DNA of 64,000 nucleotides, taken from contig JAWPHD010010193.1 of the NCBI GenBank assembly GCA_037043455.1, forward strand, positions 32,197 to 96,196. Direction: 5' to 3'. Below are positions 38,701 to 45,700 of the stretch, in pieces. The notes beneath the pieces were generated by a model that was not told the origin of the DNA, ran no database searches, and saw only the letters and a program-made list of their open reading frames with translations. The stretch is from Cyrtodaria siliqua (Eukaryota > Mollusca > Bivalvia > Adapedonta > Hiatellidae). The translations under genes were made by a program, and so were the position numbers. The first letter of the stretch is position 1; each line of letters starts with the position of its first letter.

Positions 38701-40311
38701 AGTTTGTTTGTTTTGCGTAAGTAAGTATAATTGTTTGAATTGTCATTTGATTTAAGTTTGTGCCTTAATAAATAAAATAAATAGCAATTTTGGGATATCT
38801 GGTCATTTGAAAAAAAAAGAGGAAATGAAGGTAGTTTATTTATCTGTTTACTTCAAAGCTTGTCAATATTTTGAAAACAAAAATACTAGAAATTACATAC
38901 AAAATAAAACAAAAATAATTCATTTATTACTATTATTAAGGGTGTTGGTCTATTATATATTTATAATATATTAAATTATTTATATATGTTTCTTCAGACC
39001 TTGGCCCGCCACTTTAACCTGGATAAAGATTCAATGATGATCGAGTGGAGACAAGTGAGGGAGGTTACAAAGAATGACAGAGAGCTACAGGAGTCTCACC
39101 CCAATTTGTACAATATTGCAGCTGTTGGTCTGCTTCTTCCAACATCAACAGCAGATTGCGAGAGGGGATTCTCTACACTCGAGAGAATTAAGACAGCAAC
39201 AGCACAGGTCAACTCTGTGTAACAGAGTTCTCAATGCACTGCTGGCAGTAACAATGCAGGGCCCACCTCCATCAGAGTTTGAATATGACAGGGCAGTGGA
39301 AGAATGGCCCATTGCCAGACCTAGAAGGTCAAGCATCTGAATAGGAACTGCTAGCTAATATGAACAAGTCAAGACATTGAATGGGCTAACTTGTGTTGGA
39401 TTTATTTGAGTGCTAAGGTTATATTTTTTAAGTATTATCAAATGTGCTGTTTTATTTCCAGGGATGAATATTGTGTAGTTGATGGTATTATATGTGTGCA
39501 TGATGTGTTGATGTATATGTTGTATTATTGTGTATAAACTTATAATAAATCTTTGTATGTATGTTTTCTTCTTCATAATGTATTAAAACATGGATTATTT
39601 ATTATTGTTTATTGTATGTATTTCAGATGTTGCATGTTGTGTTGATGTGTAAGTTGTATTATTGTGTATAAACTTATTTTTAGTAAATATTTTTATGATT
39701 TATTTTTTTTAAATAAAAATCTTAAAACATGGATTATTTATTATATTGTTTATTATCATAAATATATAATTATATATGGCTTCCTAACATCACTAATATC
39801 ACACAAAAGAGTGCCTCACCGTCAATACAGGCAGTTACTAAAAGCCAAAAAAAATCGAACACAGGACCTCCCGTACCCTCCCCCAGAACGCGGTAAATGC
39901 CACTATGCTTGAAAATAATCCTGTGGAGAACCCTGCACTGGTTTTGCTTGTCGTCTAAATTGAAACCATATATTAATTTATTTATTTAAGAGCGTCCTCT
40001 TGTTCTTCGTTGTTTGAATGTTTCTCGAGTCGTCCAAGATGGCATATTCCTTGAGTCTTCATTTTCCAATCGATTGTTTTGAAACTTTACAGGATGCTTA
40101 CCTTTGATGTTAAGATGTGCATATAGACATCAAAATCAACCTTGTATTACCGCAATTACGGCCCTTTTATCTTCAGATTTTATGTCAGTGGGGGCATCCA
40201 TGGACAAATATCTAGTTTTCTCAAGAAATAACATTTTCTTCCTTTTTTCAGGATAAAAGCAGTAGACCAGGGAAAGCCAGAAGACAGATAAATAAGAACA
40301 AACGGAGATGA
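11697..40311 (+). CDS. EBNA1BP2: EBP2 (EBNA1-binding protein 2), ribosome biogenesis factor; gene span, incomplete
   Basis: EBP2 family proteins act in the nucleolus in 60S subunit assembly (pre-27S rRNA processing). Seven exons with consensus borders and matching phases follow the family order: LQGAFAKGKLKGG, then LKQSLAWIERLDVT, then REKARKLRDLRKYGKK, VQHEVLLKRQKEKREM, QKDKLDFLDD, KKRQYKNSKF and a basic C-terminus ending NKNKRR. About 228 codons are found; family members have about 300. Missing are the acidic N-terminus and the conserved central block (the family's FYRQAQ...PTKRP.DYFAEMAK segment), expected between 16567 and 31573. An in-frame TGA (37818-37820) replaces a conserved Gly. The - strand TRIM-like gene lies inside this gene. 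It may be a functional gene with assembly errors or a decaying copy. Confidence 0.88.
11781..12944. other. EBP2 intron sequence
   Basis: No exon seen. 11830-12050 is rich in CCCAATT, TTCCCAAATT and TTTCTCC and ends AAAAGCCCCTG. It may be a decayed hAT-type element, but a matching left terminus was not found. Confidence 0.35.
12945..13473. repeat. Long inverted repeat (about 200-bp arms)
   Basis: The left arm 12945-13142 (AGCAACACAGCCAAAC through CCATATATGGAATATTGATA) is the imperfect reverse complement of 13275-13473 (TATCAATATTCCATATATGG through GGCTGTGTCGCT). The loop is about 130 bp. Arms share GAGAGTTCTGAAAAACTTG and GAATTATCAAAATC. It may be a foldback MITE. Transcribed as EBP2 intron it would form a long RNA duplex. 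Confidence 0.8.
13902..14086. mobile_element. hAT-type MITE (185 bp)
   Basis: Inverted termini CAGGCGCGTAGCT and AGCTACGCGCCTG are flanked by an exact 5-bp duplication CAAGT (13897-13901, 14087-14091). The interior has GGGGGCTTGCCCCCC. Confidence 0.85.
14102..15697 (+). mobile_element. Helentron-like element A, copy 3
   Basis: Head TTTTTAGCTCAACTGATCAG, microsatellite CCGTCTGTCCGTCTGTCC, about 4.5 cores with period near 321 bp (TGGCTGCCAGCGGCC at 14480 and 14801), tail GTAGAGCTTC, hairpin AGGTCATTGACCT (15679-15691), CTTGTT (15692-15697). Confidence 0.8.
15698..16450. other. EBP2 intron sequence
   Basis: No other gene seen. A short palindromic patch (ATGACCCCT, GGGTCAAGGGATGACCCC) lies at 16313-16352. 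The tract TTTTCTTCCCCAG at its end is the acceptor of exon b. Confidence 0.4.
16451..16567 (+). CDS. EBNA1BP2: EBP2 exon b (39 codons) with 22-base C run
   Basis: Acceptor CTTCCCCAG, donor GTAAGT, phase 0 at both ends. It encodes AGMKQKLDVLKQSLAWIERL DVT, the family's LK..L...L.W.ERLDVT block, then NDPA, eight prolines and RITI. The prolines come from 22 consecutive C residues (16530-16551) plus ACCCC. Such a run is prone to slippage and sequencing error, so the frame after it (RITI) is less secure than the frame before it. Confidence 0.85.
16775..19530 (+). mobile_element. Helentron-like element B, copy 1
   Basis: Head TTAGCTCTACTGGCCGAAGG (hairpin partly deleted), GTCCGTCTTCCGTCC, then about 15 cores of roughly 165-175 bp with GATTGTTAATATCAATGAAA, AGTTCGAAAACCAG and GAGTTATGGCCCTTG. 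The tail GCCAGTAGAGC is the inverse of the head; a terminal ..CTTG copy follows. Element A4 begins immediately after it. Confidence 0.75.
19531..21100 (+). mobile_element. Helentron-like element A, copy 4, 3'-truncated
   Basis: Head TTTTAGCTCTACTGATCAG with inverted arm, CGTCCGTCCGTCAGTC microsatellite, about 4.5 cores of 321 bp. It stops inside a core near 21100 without the terminal hairpin and CTTGTT. Confidence 0.75.
20107..20720 (+). repeat. Recent 321-bp core duplication in element A4
   Basis: Two consecutive cores (starting near 20107 and 20428) are essentially identical over about 290 bp, sharing private variants such as ATGGAATGATGTTG, GATGCGACG and ACTTATCACGAATG. Neighbouring cores differ at many sites. 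Confidence 0.85.
21101..22474. other. EBP2 intron, downstream of TRIM-like gene
   Basis: AT-rich. I looked for the missing EBP2 central exon here on both strands and saw none. TTTATT at 22251-22256 reads AATAAA on the - strand and may be the polyadenylation signal of the TRIM-like gene. Confidence 0.4.
22475..22628. repeat. 77-bp tandem duplication next to TRIM-like stop codon
   Basis: Two copies of 77 bp (both start GTCTGATTAAGTCAAGC) differ only at TTATTCTCAATG versus TTATTCACAATG. A partial third start (GTCTGA) at 22629 abuts the stop codon of the - strand gene, so the duplication lies in its 3' UTR. Confidence 0.9.
22635..24027 (-). CDS. TRIM-like gene exon 2 (coiled coil and NHL-like propeller)
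   Basis: The - strand acceptor ATTATTCAG precedes GGCTGTGCAAAGG; the exon runs open for 463 residues to TAG at 22637-22635. It starts LCKGVDFVPNVSKG, contributing the last B-box 2 cysteine. Heptad-rich sequence follows (DVTDGMKQVKLELAKSK, then DTLVKKAKDDVHTKALEME). Then come repeating propeller strands such as GDYNVKT, GCCLLEDGSVIISDK, GPWGVC, PQHISVSNTGNQIHVTD and GVCVLENDNLLVAG. Confidence 0.88.
22635..28652 (-). CDS. B-box/coiled-coil/NHL-like protein (TRIM-like without RING), two exons
   Basis: The two exons (28652-28312 and 24027-22635) join in phase, AG + G giving Arg114, for 577 codons. Residues 21-61 form a B-box type zinc site (C21..C24, C37..C40, C45..C48, H52, H61). Residues 85-116 form B-box 2 (CPVH, FCGAH, CCGIC, H113, C116), split by the intron. 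Residues about 125-255 are a charged coiled coil. The C-terminal 270 residues look like NHL-type propeller blades (GWGVC-like, VTDEIKGVITIDRQG). No RING finger is encoded, so a ubiquitin ligase role is not shown. This architecture is known from large TRIM2/3/71-like expansions in molluscs; substrate unknown. Nested antisense in an EBP2 intron. Confidence 0.88.
24590..25110 (+). repeat. About 130-bp tandem repeat, three units
   Basis: Units share GGTATTGCATTTGAGGTCACT, CAAGGTCACTGTTACTAAAA and CAATAACT..AGTTA (near 24640, 24770 and 25017); the third is displaced by about 110 bp of unrelated sequence. It lies in the TRIM-like intron. Confidence 0.65.
25638..25865. mobile_element. Mariner-like MITE (228 bp)
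   Basis: Inverted termini CACTACTCAACTTTTATAA and (from the right) CACTACTCCACTTTTATAA continue to CGGTCAC. Both ends are set in TA-rich flanks (TATATA), consistent with a TA target duplication. No coding sequence. Confidence 0.7.
26036..26345 (+). repeat. About 32-bp minisatellite
   Basis: About nine to ten direct copies of GGAACCTGGGAACCTGCC followed by CTACTCTTACATA, with unit-length variants. Lies in the TRIM-like intron. Confidence 0.9.
26375..26563 (-). mobile_element. tRNA-derived SINE, antisense
   Basis: On the - strand it begins GGGGCTAGAGTGGCCCACTG (A-box-like region), has CGGTTTAATCCTCACC (B-box-like), and a body with TTGAGCAAGACACTTTCTC, the kind of conserved body found in several metazoan SINEs. 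The exact family cannot be fixed by eye. Confidence 0.6.
26735..27000 (-). mobile_element. Ser-tRNA-headed SINE, copy 1
   Basis: The - strand starts GCACCTCCGTGGCCGAGGAG, as a serine-tRNA-derived head does. It continues with GGAGGTGTACAGTACTGG and ends GTATAACACCATACC. Copies of the same family are at 62314-62545 and 52190-52340, with a fragment at 11359. Confidence 0.75.
27277..28307. mobile_element. Harbinger-like element (1031 bp) abutting a splice donor
   Basis: Termini GGCCAAATAAAATAATAGG and, inverted from the right, GGCCAAATAAAATTACATG. Exact 3-bp duplication TTA (27274-27276, 28308-28310). The subterminal motif GGTTTCCCGACCGACC also occurs in the related MITEs. No transposase was recognised inside. 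Its right end forms positions +5 onward of the TRIM-like gene's intron. Confidence 0.85.
28306..28311 (-). promoter_or_regulatory. 5' splice site built partly from a transposon end
   Basis: The donor reads GTAAGG on the - strand. +1 is exon-adjacent host sequence, +2 to +4 (TAA) are the transposon target duplication, and +5/+6 (GG) are the first two bases of the element terminus. Confidence 0.75.
28312..28652 (-). CDS. TRIM-like gene exon 1 (start and B-boxes)
   Basis: The ATG at 28652-28650 (AAAAATGGCG) is the first in frame and is preceded by a stop-rich region with a TATA-like CTATATAC about 40 bp upstream (28688-28695). It encodes MATGGRSSLFLGSEPYY and two zinc-binding B-boxes, and ends in ..IPIDH plus AG. 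The donor GTAAGG lies at 28311-28306. Without splicing the next codon would be TAA. Confidence 0.88.
28653..30165. other. Upstream of TRIM-like gene; EBP2 intron
   Basis: No exon seen. A perfect 13-bp-stem palindrome (CAGGGTCGATATA and its complement) lies at 28866-28903. The rest is AT-rich. Confidence 0.4.
30166..30630 (+). repeat. About 62-bp minisatellite
   Basis: About eight units of CACTGAGCCAAATATCAAA, ATTATATATGCTGAG, CAGATATCAAATTTCACC and TGATGTAC, with truncated units. Lies in an EBP2 intron. Confidence 0.9.
30631..31572. other. EBP2 intron, nothing recognised
   Basis: No conserved exon found. The open frame at 31148-31393 has no domain and no splice borders. Confidence 0.4.
31573..31662 (+). 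CDS. EBNA1BP2: EBP2 exon c (30 codons)
   Basis: Acceptor TTTAG, donor GTAAGT, phase 0 at both ends. It encodes VREKLLEKQQNLEQREKARK followed by LRDLRKYGKK, the best conserved part of the family (coiled coil plus LR.LRKYGKK). The preceding exon should end in the DYFAEMAK-type block, which was not found. Confidence 0.92.
31813..31927 (+). repeat. 57-bp tandem duplication
   Basis: Two nearly identical units containing CTACTACTCTAGAATTG and TTTTTGTGATTGGTTAAGA. Intronic. Confidence 0.85.
32339..32414 (+). CDS. EBNA1BP2: EBP2 exon d (25 codons plus one base)
   Basis: Acceptor ATTATAG, donor GTTTGT. It encodes VQHEVLLKRQKEKREMLDAV KKFRK and one base of the next Gly. It follows YGKK of exon c without a gap, as in the family (YGKKVQ.EVL.KR..EK). 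Confidence 0.92.
32957..33056 (+). CDS. EBNA1BP2: EBP2 exon e (Gly plus 32 codons)
   Basis: Acceptor TTTTCAG, donor GTAGGT. The split Gly codon joins G to QKDKLDFLDDTDTKHHKKGD and KGPAQKKDTAPQ, ending with two bases (AT). It matches the family's F.KG..DKLDFL motif followed by a lysine-rich tail. Confidence 0.9.
33101..33610 (+). mobile_element. Helentron-like element E, truncated
   Basis: Head TATTCCCCCGAAGGGCGAG (short hairpin), microsatellite GTGTCCGTCTGTGTGTCC, then about 2.7 cores of roughly 180 bp (AACTTCACACAATGATAGAG). It lacks a terminal hairpin and gives way directly to element B2. It starts 45 bp after the donor of EBP2 exon e. Confidence 0.65.
33611..36475 (+). mobile_element. Helentron-like element B, copy 2, complete
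   Basis: The head hairpin at 33618-33646 (AGCTCT..CTGGCC / GGCCAG..AGAGCT) is followed by GTCCGTCGTCCGTCCGTCC and about 16 cores of 162-175 bp. The tail GCCAGTAGAGCG is the inverse of the head; the terminal hairpin AGGCCC/GGGCCT is at 36443-36458, with CTTGTT directly after it. Confidence 0.8.
36476..37022. other. EBP2 intron, nothing recognised
   Basis: AT-rich. 36965-37019 (AAAAGTAGCGGTACAGG ... GAAGGTACTGCGGTAG) is repeated at 37267-37304 plus 37718-37730, where it flanks a transposon insertion. Confidence 0.5.
37023..37186. mobile_element. Palindromic MITE (about 165 bp)
   Basis: Inverted termini AGAGATTATTTAACTGCTGG and, from the right, AAATAGATTATTTAACTGTT. A relative with the same termini is at 63081-63250. 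Confidence 0.65.
37305..37717. mobile_element. hAT-type MITE (413 bp)
   Basis: Termini CAGGGCTTTTTTTC and (inverted) CAGGGCTTTTTTCCC. The flanking 5-mers GTTCT/GTACT differ at one base. The neighbouring unit at 36999-37015 preserves the uninterrupted target AAGGTACTGCGGTAG, confirming insertion. Contains an A run at 37561-37580. Confidence 0.8.
37781..37940 (+). CDS. EBNA1BP2: EBP2 exon f (53 codons, contains in-frame TGA)
   Basis: Acceptor TTTACAACAG, donor GTAAGC. With the two bases from exon e it reads I, ANKKRQYKNSKF, stop (TGA 37818-37820), then FGGQKKGGKSNTKESSADMS, AFNTKVNQGRPGFNKGKKGK. The family has Gly at the stop (KFGFGGKKKG), so GGA to TGA explains it; reading frame and similarity are intact on both sides. 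A GTAAGT at 37810 and an acceptor-like GGGCAG at 37827-37832 bracket the stop, but 23 bases is too short for a metazoan intron. Confidence 0.88.
38231..39935 (+). mobile_element. hAT element with broken transposase (1705 bp)
   Basis: Inverted termini CAGGGTTCTCCACAGG at both ends, followed by a related GCATAG.GG. The 5-bp duplication CACTG is exact (38226-38230, 39936-39940). The left subterminal region folds (TTAAGCATAGCGG near 38252 and CCGCTATGCTTAA near 38316). Only the last part of a transposase remains. Inserted in the last EBP2 intron. Confidence 0.9.
38998..39340 (+). pseudogene. hAT transposase C-terminal dimerisation domain, frameshifted
   Basis: After an acceptor-like TTTCTTCAG the sequence reads TLARHFNLDKDSMMIEWRQV and later HPNLYNIAAVGLLLPTSTAD, CERGFSTLERIKT. 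This is the hallmark of the hAT dimerisation domain (L.LP.STAD.ERGFS...IKT). The frame breaks near 39200-39215; similarity resumes one base off as CNRVLNALLAVTMQGPPP and FEYDRAVEEW to a stop at 39340. The RNase H-like catalytic part and the zinc finger are absent, so the element cannot move on its own. Confidence 0.85.
40252..40311 (+). CDS. EBNA1BP2: EBP2 terminal exon g (19 codons and stop)
   Basis: Acceptor CCTTTTTTCAG; phase 0. It encodes DKSSRPGKARRQINKNKRR and TGA (40309-40311), matching the family's short basic C-terminus (RPGK.TR...KN). A possible ATTAAA polyadenylation signal lies at 40449-40454. Confidence 0.9.
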   Translation, partial: DKSSRPGKARRQINKNKRR

Positions 40312-41644
40312 TGATAACATTGAAAACAAATTAAACAAAAAACGTAAACCACAAGTATACTGTCAGACCACAGAACAGTAAATGTGACAAAGCTGCAGTA
40401 GATCCAGTATTTTCCACATAAAACATTGTGTTGTATTTTACAAGCTTTATTAAATGTCTGGTAAATAAGCTTTTAATAGTTTGTAATATGGTTTCAAGCT
40501 TGTTAGTTTTCAGTGATATATTATTAAAAGTCAGTCTCAAAAAAGATTTCCGTATTTCTGCTGCTAATGGATGTTAGAGCATTTTGGGCACTGAAAATGA
40601 TAAACATGGTTCATCGAATTGTTGATAAACAGCTCATGCCCTGCTCTTGCTTTCGAATAGATTACAATGTTTTTTTACGTGCGTGGAGGAAAGATTGCGA
40701 TACACGTGACAGCCCAGTTTACATCCTTGTACGATGAGCGAGGCTAGGTTCAGTAGAAATACACTTGTAGCATACAATGCATGGCATACAACATACGGGC
40801 ATTTGATTGAAGGACAATAAGACTCATTAGCTTTGTTTTATAAAGAATTTAATCATCAATTTCACACATGTTAATTGTGCACATATGAGGTAATGATAAA
40901 ATACAGAATATGTTTATATTAAACTTTTCACTCGGCCTGTGTCAGATTATATTGATGCATTAAACTTTCTCTCGGCCTTGCAGAATATTTACTATTTTTC
41001 GCTCGTCCCATGTCAAATTTATACAGTGAAGAATATTTACTATTTTCCACTCGGCCCATTGACAATGTTCTCAACCAGAATATGTATACATTAAATGTTG
41101 AACATTCATGAATTTATATATGTACCAAATTAAAACTGCATTTATTGAATAATACAGCAATATTAAATAATCCTGAACAATTGGGATTTATGTTTTAAAA
41201 TATCACATTAAACCATTCTAATTAACTTTTCCAAAACAACCAGATGTGTTAAAATGGTACTCAAGTTCCTGCATTTTAAAACCTGATTTGTAGCAGAAGA
41301 TGTTTCCACACAGTTTGCCTATAAACATAACTGATTTAACATATTAGCAAATGAGGTACACCATACATAGTATATGTATTTACCAGTACAAGCTAGCCTA
41401 TAACATGTTACAATGCATGACATGATGTGAAGTTAGTCTATGAGGTCTTGAAATACAGTCAAACCTTCTAAAGAGACATCTGTATTAAGAGACCAGCTTT
41501 TCAGTTCCGAAGTTTATTGTTTTAACTTAAAATATACATTCATTAAGACCAAATGTGTTCCTCTCTTAAGTGGTTCCCAAGCAAGAAATGGCCACTCCTT
41601 ATCCAGACCACAGACCTAATAACAAATATTAATATTTCTGTGTC
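40312..41644. other. EBP2 3' region and intergenic
   Basis: Nothing coding. 40920-41060 has three loose repeats of about 60 bp (CACTCGGCC, GAATATTTACTATTTT). Confidence 0.4.
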
Positions 41645-41990
41645 CAGACAGAGGGGTAAAATTCCCTCATGAATTCATGTTCATTGTATCATTTTTATCA
41701 TGTTCATTACATGTCTTCATCATCATCCCTGTGTTGTTACAGATGCTACTGGTGTGGTGGCAGAAAACAATGATTGTGGCAGCATAGAAAAATGGAGTGC
41801 CTTCAACAGAATTTGCAGCAACTCTGCAGTTCTGCCTGCGAGAAGGTTCAAGGCCCATTCTGCATATTTTTATCTCGATGTAAATGGAGGGTGGGCCTGG
41901 AATGTTCATTACTGTTGGTGCCATATAACATTTTTGTGTTGACGTGCCGTAATACCCATTTCAACCCTTTAAATGTCTCTTTACACAGGC
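41645..41990 (+). mobile_element. SINE-like dispersed repeat S2, copy 1
   Basis: Shares GAATTTGCAGCAACTCTGCAG, GGCCCATTCT, TATTTTTATCTCGATGTA and GCCATATAAC with 50846-51300, and the first of these with 46640-46866. It ends in a (T)TTAAA/CCCATTTCAA type tail. Confidence 0.65.
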
Positions 41991-42523
41991 TTGACTGTAG
42001 AAGTAAGTTGTGCTACATGATTAGCTTGTATCAGTCAAAATTTGCCCATAAAGGTAAATATTGACCTCATACAGAGTGTGCTTCCATGTGGGGCGAGGCT
42101 GTCCAGTTATTAAAAGGAGGGTTAACTTACCCCTCAAAATGTTTAATGTTGTTTTTTTAAATATTTCACTGTACTTGTTATTTGTTTGGTACCAAAGTGT
42201 TCGTCATATTTTTGAACTCCTTGCAATGAAACAAATAATACACAATAAAATATAAAACAAACCAAATGTGTTCTTTGTTGTGTACTACCCATTTATTTTA
42301 ATTTTTAAACAGCAGTTACATCCATCTGGCATATGCATTGTATTCTTAACAGTACCAGTCGCACATAAACCCTTGTATTTTGTGTGACAAATAAACGGTG
42401 AACAAACAAATATACAAAAACATCAAAACTGCTTTAATCAGCTAAAAACTGTAGAGTTTTTGGCAAAAGAATTGGCTTGTTAAATCAATGCTAATTTCAA
42501 ATCGTATATTTTAGCAGCAAACT

Positions 42524-42529
42524 TTATTT
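42524..42529 (-). terminator. Probable polyadenylation signal of CFAP144
   Basis: TTTATT on + is AATAAA on -, 116 bp beyond the CFAP144 stop codon. Another lies near 42291. Confidence 0.45.
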
Positions 42530-42644
42530 TTCTCAATGATGTAACACAGCTTTGCTTGATACAATAATTACAACTGTGTAAAAGTATCACAGGTTTTTAA
42601 ACAAACAATATAAGGCAGTCAGTGACTATACGACGAGTTTTAAT

Positions 42645-42758
42645 TCAGTTCAAGTTTTCCGTCTGCTCCTTGACTCTCCAGGCAGCATCCATGTATTTGG
42701 TAATCGCAGTGTTCTGGCGGAAGTGGTGTAACCGGCGATCAGATCTGTCAATATCGAT
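42645..42758 (-). CDS. CFAP144: CFAP144 exon 4 (37 codons and stop)
   Basis: Preceded on the - strand by TATACTTTTCAG. It encodes IDIDRSDRRLHHFRQNTAIT and KYMDAAWRVKEQTENLN, then TGA. Joins ..WITRPL of exon 3 at phase 0. Confidence 0.87.
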   Translation of the reverse strand: MDIDRSDRRLHHFRQNTAITKYMDAAWRVKEQTENLN

Positions 42759-45700
42759 CTGAAAAGTATACAGTAATGGAAATTTATCACATAACGTCCT
42801 TGTTAGCAATGTTGGACACCCATTTCATATTCTGATGTATGTACACATAACAGTCTATTAAACCATTTTAGAATTATTTTATTATTAGAATTTTGTGTTT
42901 CTGGGTTTCGAGAACCTCATTACTCAATGTCCAGTAAAACCTCAGTGTGTTCTGAGAATGTAATGAGCTTTAAATTATCTGGTTTCATTGGTCCAATTTT
43001 TATCAATGAACCAATCAGAATGCTTCATTCATATTTTCATTTGGTTGCTTCTATCATGACATCACTTTCTGGTATTATGACATCACACCCTGGTATTATG
43101 ACACACATCATGCTATTATGACATCACGTCATGCTATTATGATGCAACTAAGTGTGTTCTCAGAACTGAAAGAGCATTTTAATTGCTAGGAGAAACAGAT
43201 TAAACTGTTTGTATCACTCAGTGAGTAATGACTTTCTTGAAACCAAGAATCACAAAATTCTAAAAATAAAATAATTCTTAAATGATTTAATAGATTTTTA
43301 CATGTGTAAAACAACCTGGAATGACTGATTGGTGAACATGAAATACATTAAATCTGTTACACTATGCCAGTTCTGTTAACTGAAACTATTTTATCATAAT
43401 AAATTCATGTGAATCTAAGTCATAAACATTATTGCCAACAAATAACAATATAGTATTAAATAATTAACTTATAAAAATCAGTCTGCCTAAAATACTCTTT
43501 TGTAAAGAGATCAGATACTAACATGTGTATAACATGCCGTTATGAGGTCATTTTGGTGTCAAAAGACATGATTTTATAACATTTTGGAGCTAAAGTTTGT
43601 CGGACTTCCAGGTGTTTGATGTCCATCTGAATTATTTTTTACAGATTTGACTGTAAAAAGGATCTGTAAAAAGGATCTTAAAATTGTCTCCATTCCATGA
43701 AAGATTTATTAAACTCATAATGAATTATATTTAATTTTATCTCGCTAAAAGGCAATGCCAATGGGAACTTCTTTAAGTCCTATACATATACATATTGTAT
43801 GTCAAATTCAGCACAAGTAGACATGGTTATCCAGTGAGTGGTGTATTACATACTTTACTATGCTCCATTACAAGCATATAATGTCTAGAATAGTTATATA
43901 GACGGTGAGAATATTCAACGAGGGCCTGAGTGATATATTACATAGTGTATGTCCCATTCAGCACATGTACTGTTATATCTAGACTGGTTATATATCCAGT
44001 GAGTGGTATATTACATAGTGTATGTCCCATTCAGCACATGTACTGTTATATCTAGACTGGTTATATATCCAGTGAGTGGTATATTACATAGTGTATGTCC
44101 CATTCAGCACATGTAATGTTATATCTAGACTGGTTATATATCCATGTCCCATTCAGCACATGTAATGTTATATCTAGACTGGGTATATATCCATGTCCCA
44201 TTCAGCACATGTAATGTTATATCTAGACTGGTTATATATCCAGTGAGTGGTATATTACATAGTGTATGTCCCATCCTGTACATGTTATGTTATATCTAGA
44301 CTGGTTATATATCCAGTGAGTGGTATATTACATAGTGTATGTCCCATTCAGCACATGTAATGTTATATCTAGGCTGGTTATATATCCATGTCTCATTCAG
44401 CACATGTAATGTTATATCTAGACTGGTTATATATCCAGTGAGTGGTATATTACATAGTGTATGTCCCATTCAGCACATGTAATGTTATATCTAGACTGGT
44501 TATATATCCAGTGAGTGGTATATTACATAGTGTATGTCCCATTCAGCACATGTACTGTTATATCTATGCTGGTCATATATCCAGTGAGTGGTATATTACA
44601 TAGTGTATGTCCCATTCAGCACATGTACTGTTATATCTAGACTGGTTATATATCCAGTGAGTGGTATATTACATAGTGTATGTCCCATACAGCACATGTA
44701 CTGTTATATCTAGACTGGTTATATATCCAGTGAGTGGTATATTACATAGTGTATGTCCCATTCAGCACATGTAATGTTATATCTAGACTGGTTATATATC
44801 CAGTGAGTGGTTTATAACATATTGTGTGTCCATTCAGCACATGCAAGTATTGTCACATAATAAAACCTACTAATATGTTAGATCTTGCGTGTATTTCTTA
44901 CATGCTTTTTATACGCTTGTTGAAAAACATATTATGGTATGGCATTGTCCGTCCGTCCGTCCGTCCTTTGTGTCATGAAACCCTTAATGAAACTTCTACT
45001 AATATGTTAGATCTCGCGTGTATTTCTTACATGCTTTTTATACGCTTGTTGAAAAACATATTATGGTATGGCATTGTCCGTCCGTCCTTCTGTCCGTTAA
45101 CAATTTGAATTCCACAGATAACACATAAAGTATGAAAGGATCATGAAACTTCGTACATAGATTGCGCATGTGACAGGGATGATCCCTATTGTGTTCAAGG
45201 TCACTAGGTCAAAGGTCAAGGTTGTAAAGATCCGACATATATAACAGTTTGCACACTAACTCGAGTGCCTTTCGACGTAAGATCATGGAATTTCATATGT
45301 AGACCTAAGGTCATGATGACCTGACACTTAGGAAATTAATACTTTTCACATAAACTCCTTAGCAAACGGGCATATGCATTGCCCTCTTGTTTATATAAAC
45401 TTTTTCAAAATGTATCACCGCATCACTGATTAATTCTGATATTTCTTTACATCGCATAATACACAAAAATATATCTTACTAGTGGTCTGGTAATCCAACC
45501 AACTTCTTGGGCTTCTGTTTGTGGGTATGTATACTTTTTAACGGGCTCTAGCTGGGCTCTTGATATAACTTTCTTGAAGTGCTCTGAAAAAGAGGAACAT
45601 AAGAAGTCTTTATACCACGTTTGTGAAAATACAGGGTATATTAAAATCGCCTCCGTCTGTCCGTTACCGCATCTCCTCCTAAACCGCTGAAAACGGAATT

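Noticed and set aside
39145..39336. - strand frame opposite the hAT transposase remnant
   Set aside because: The + strand shows the hAT dimerisation motifs; the antisense frame is a shadow.
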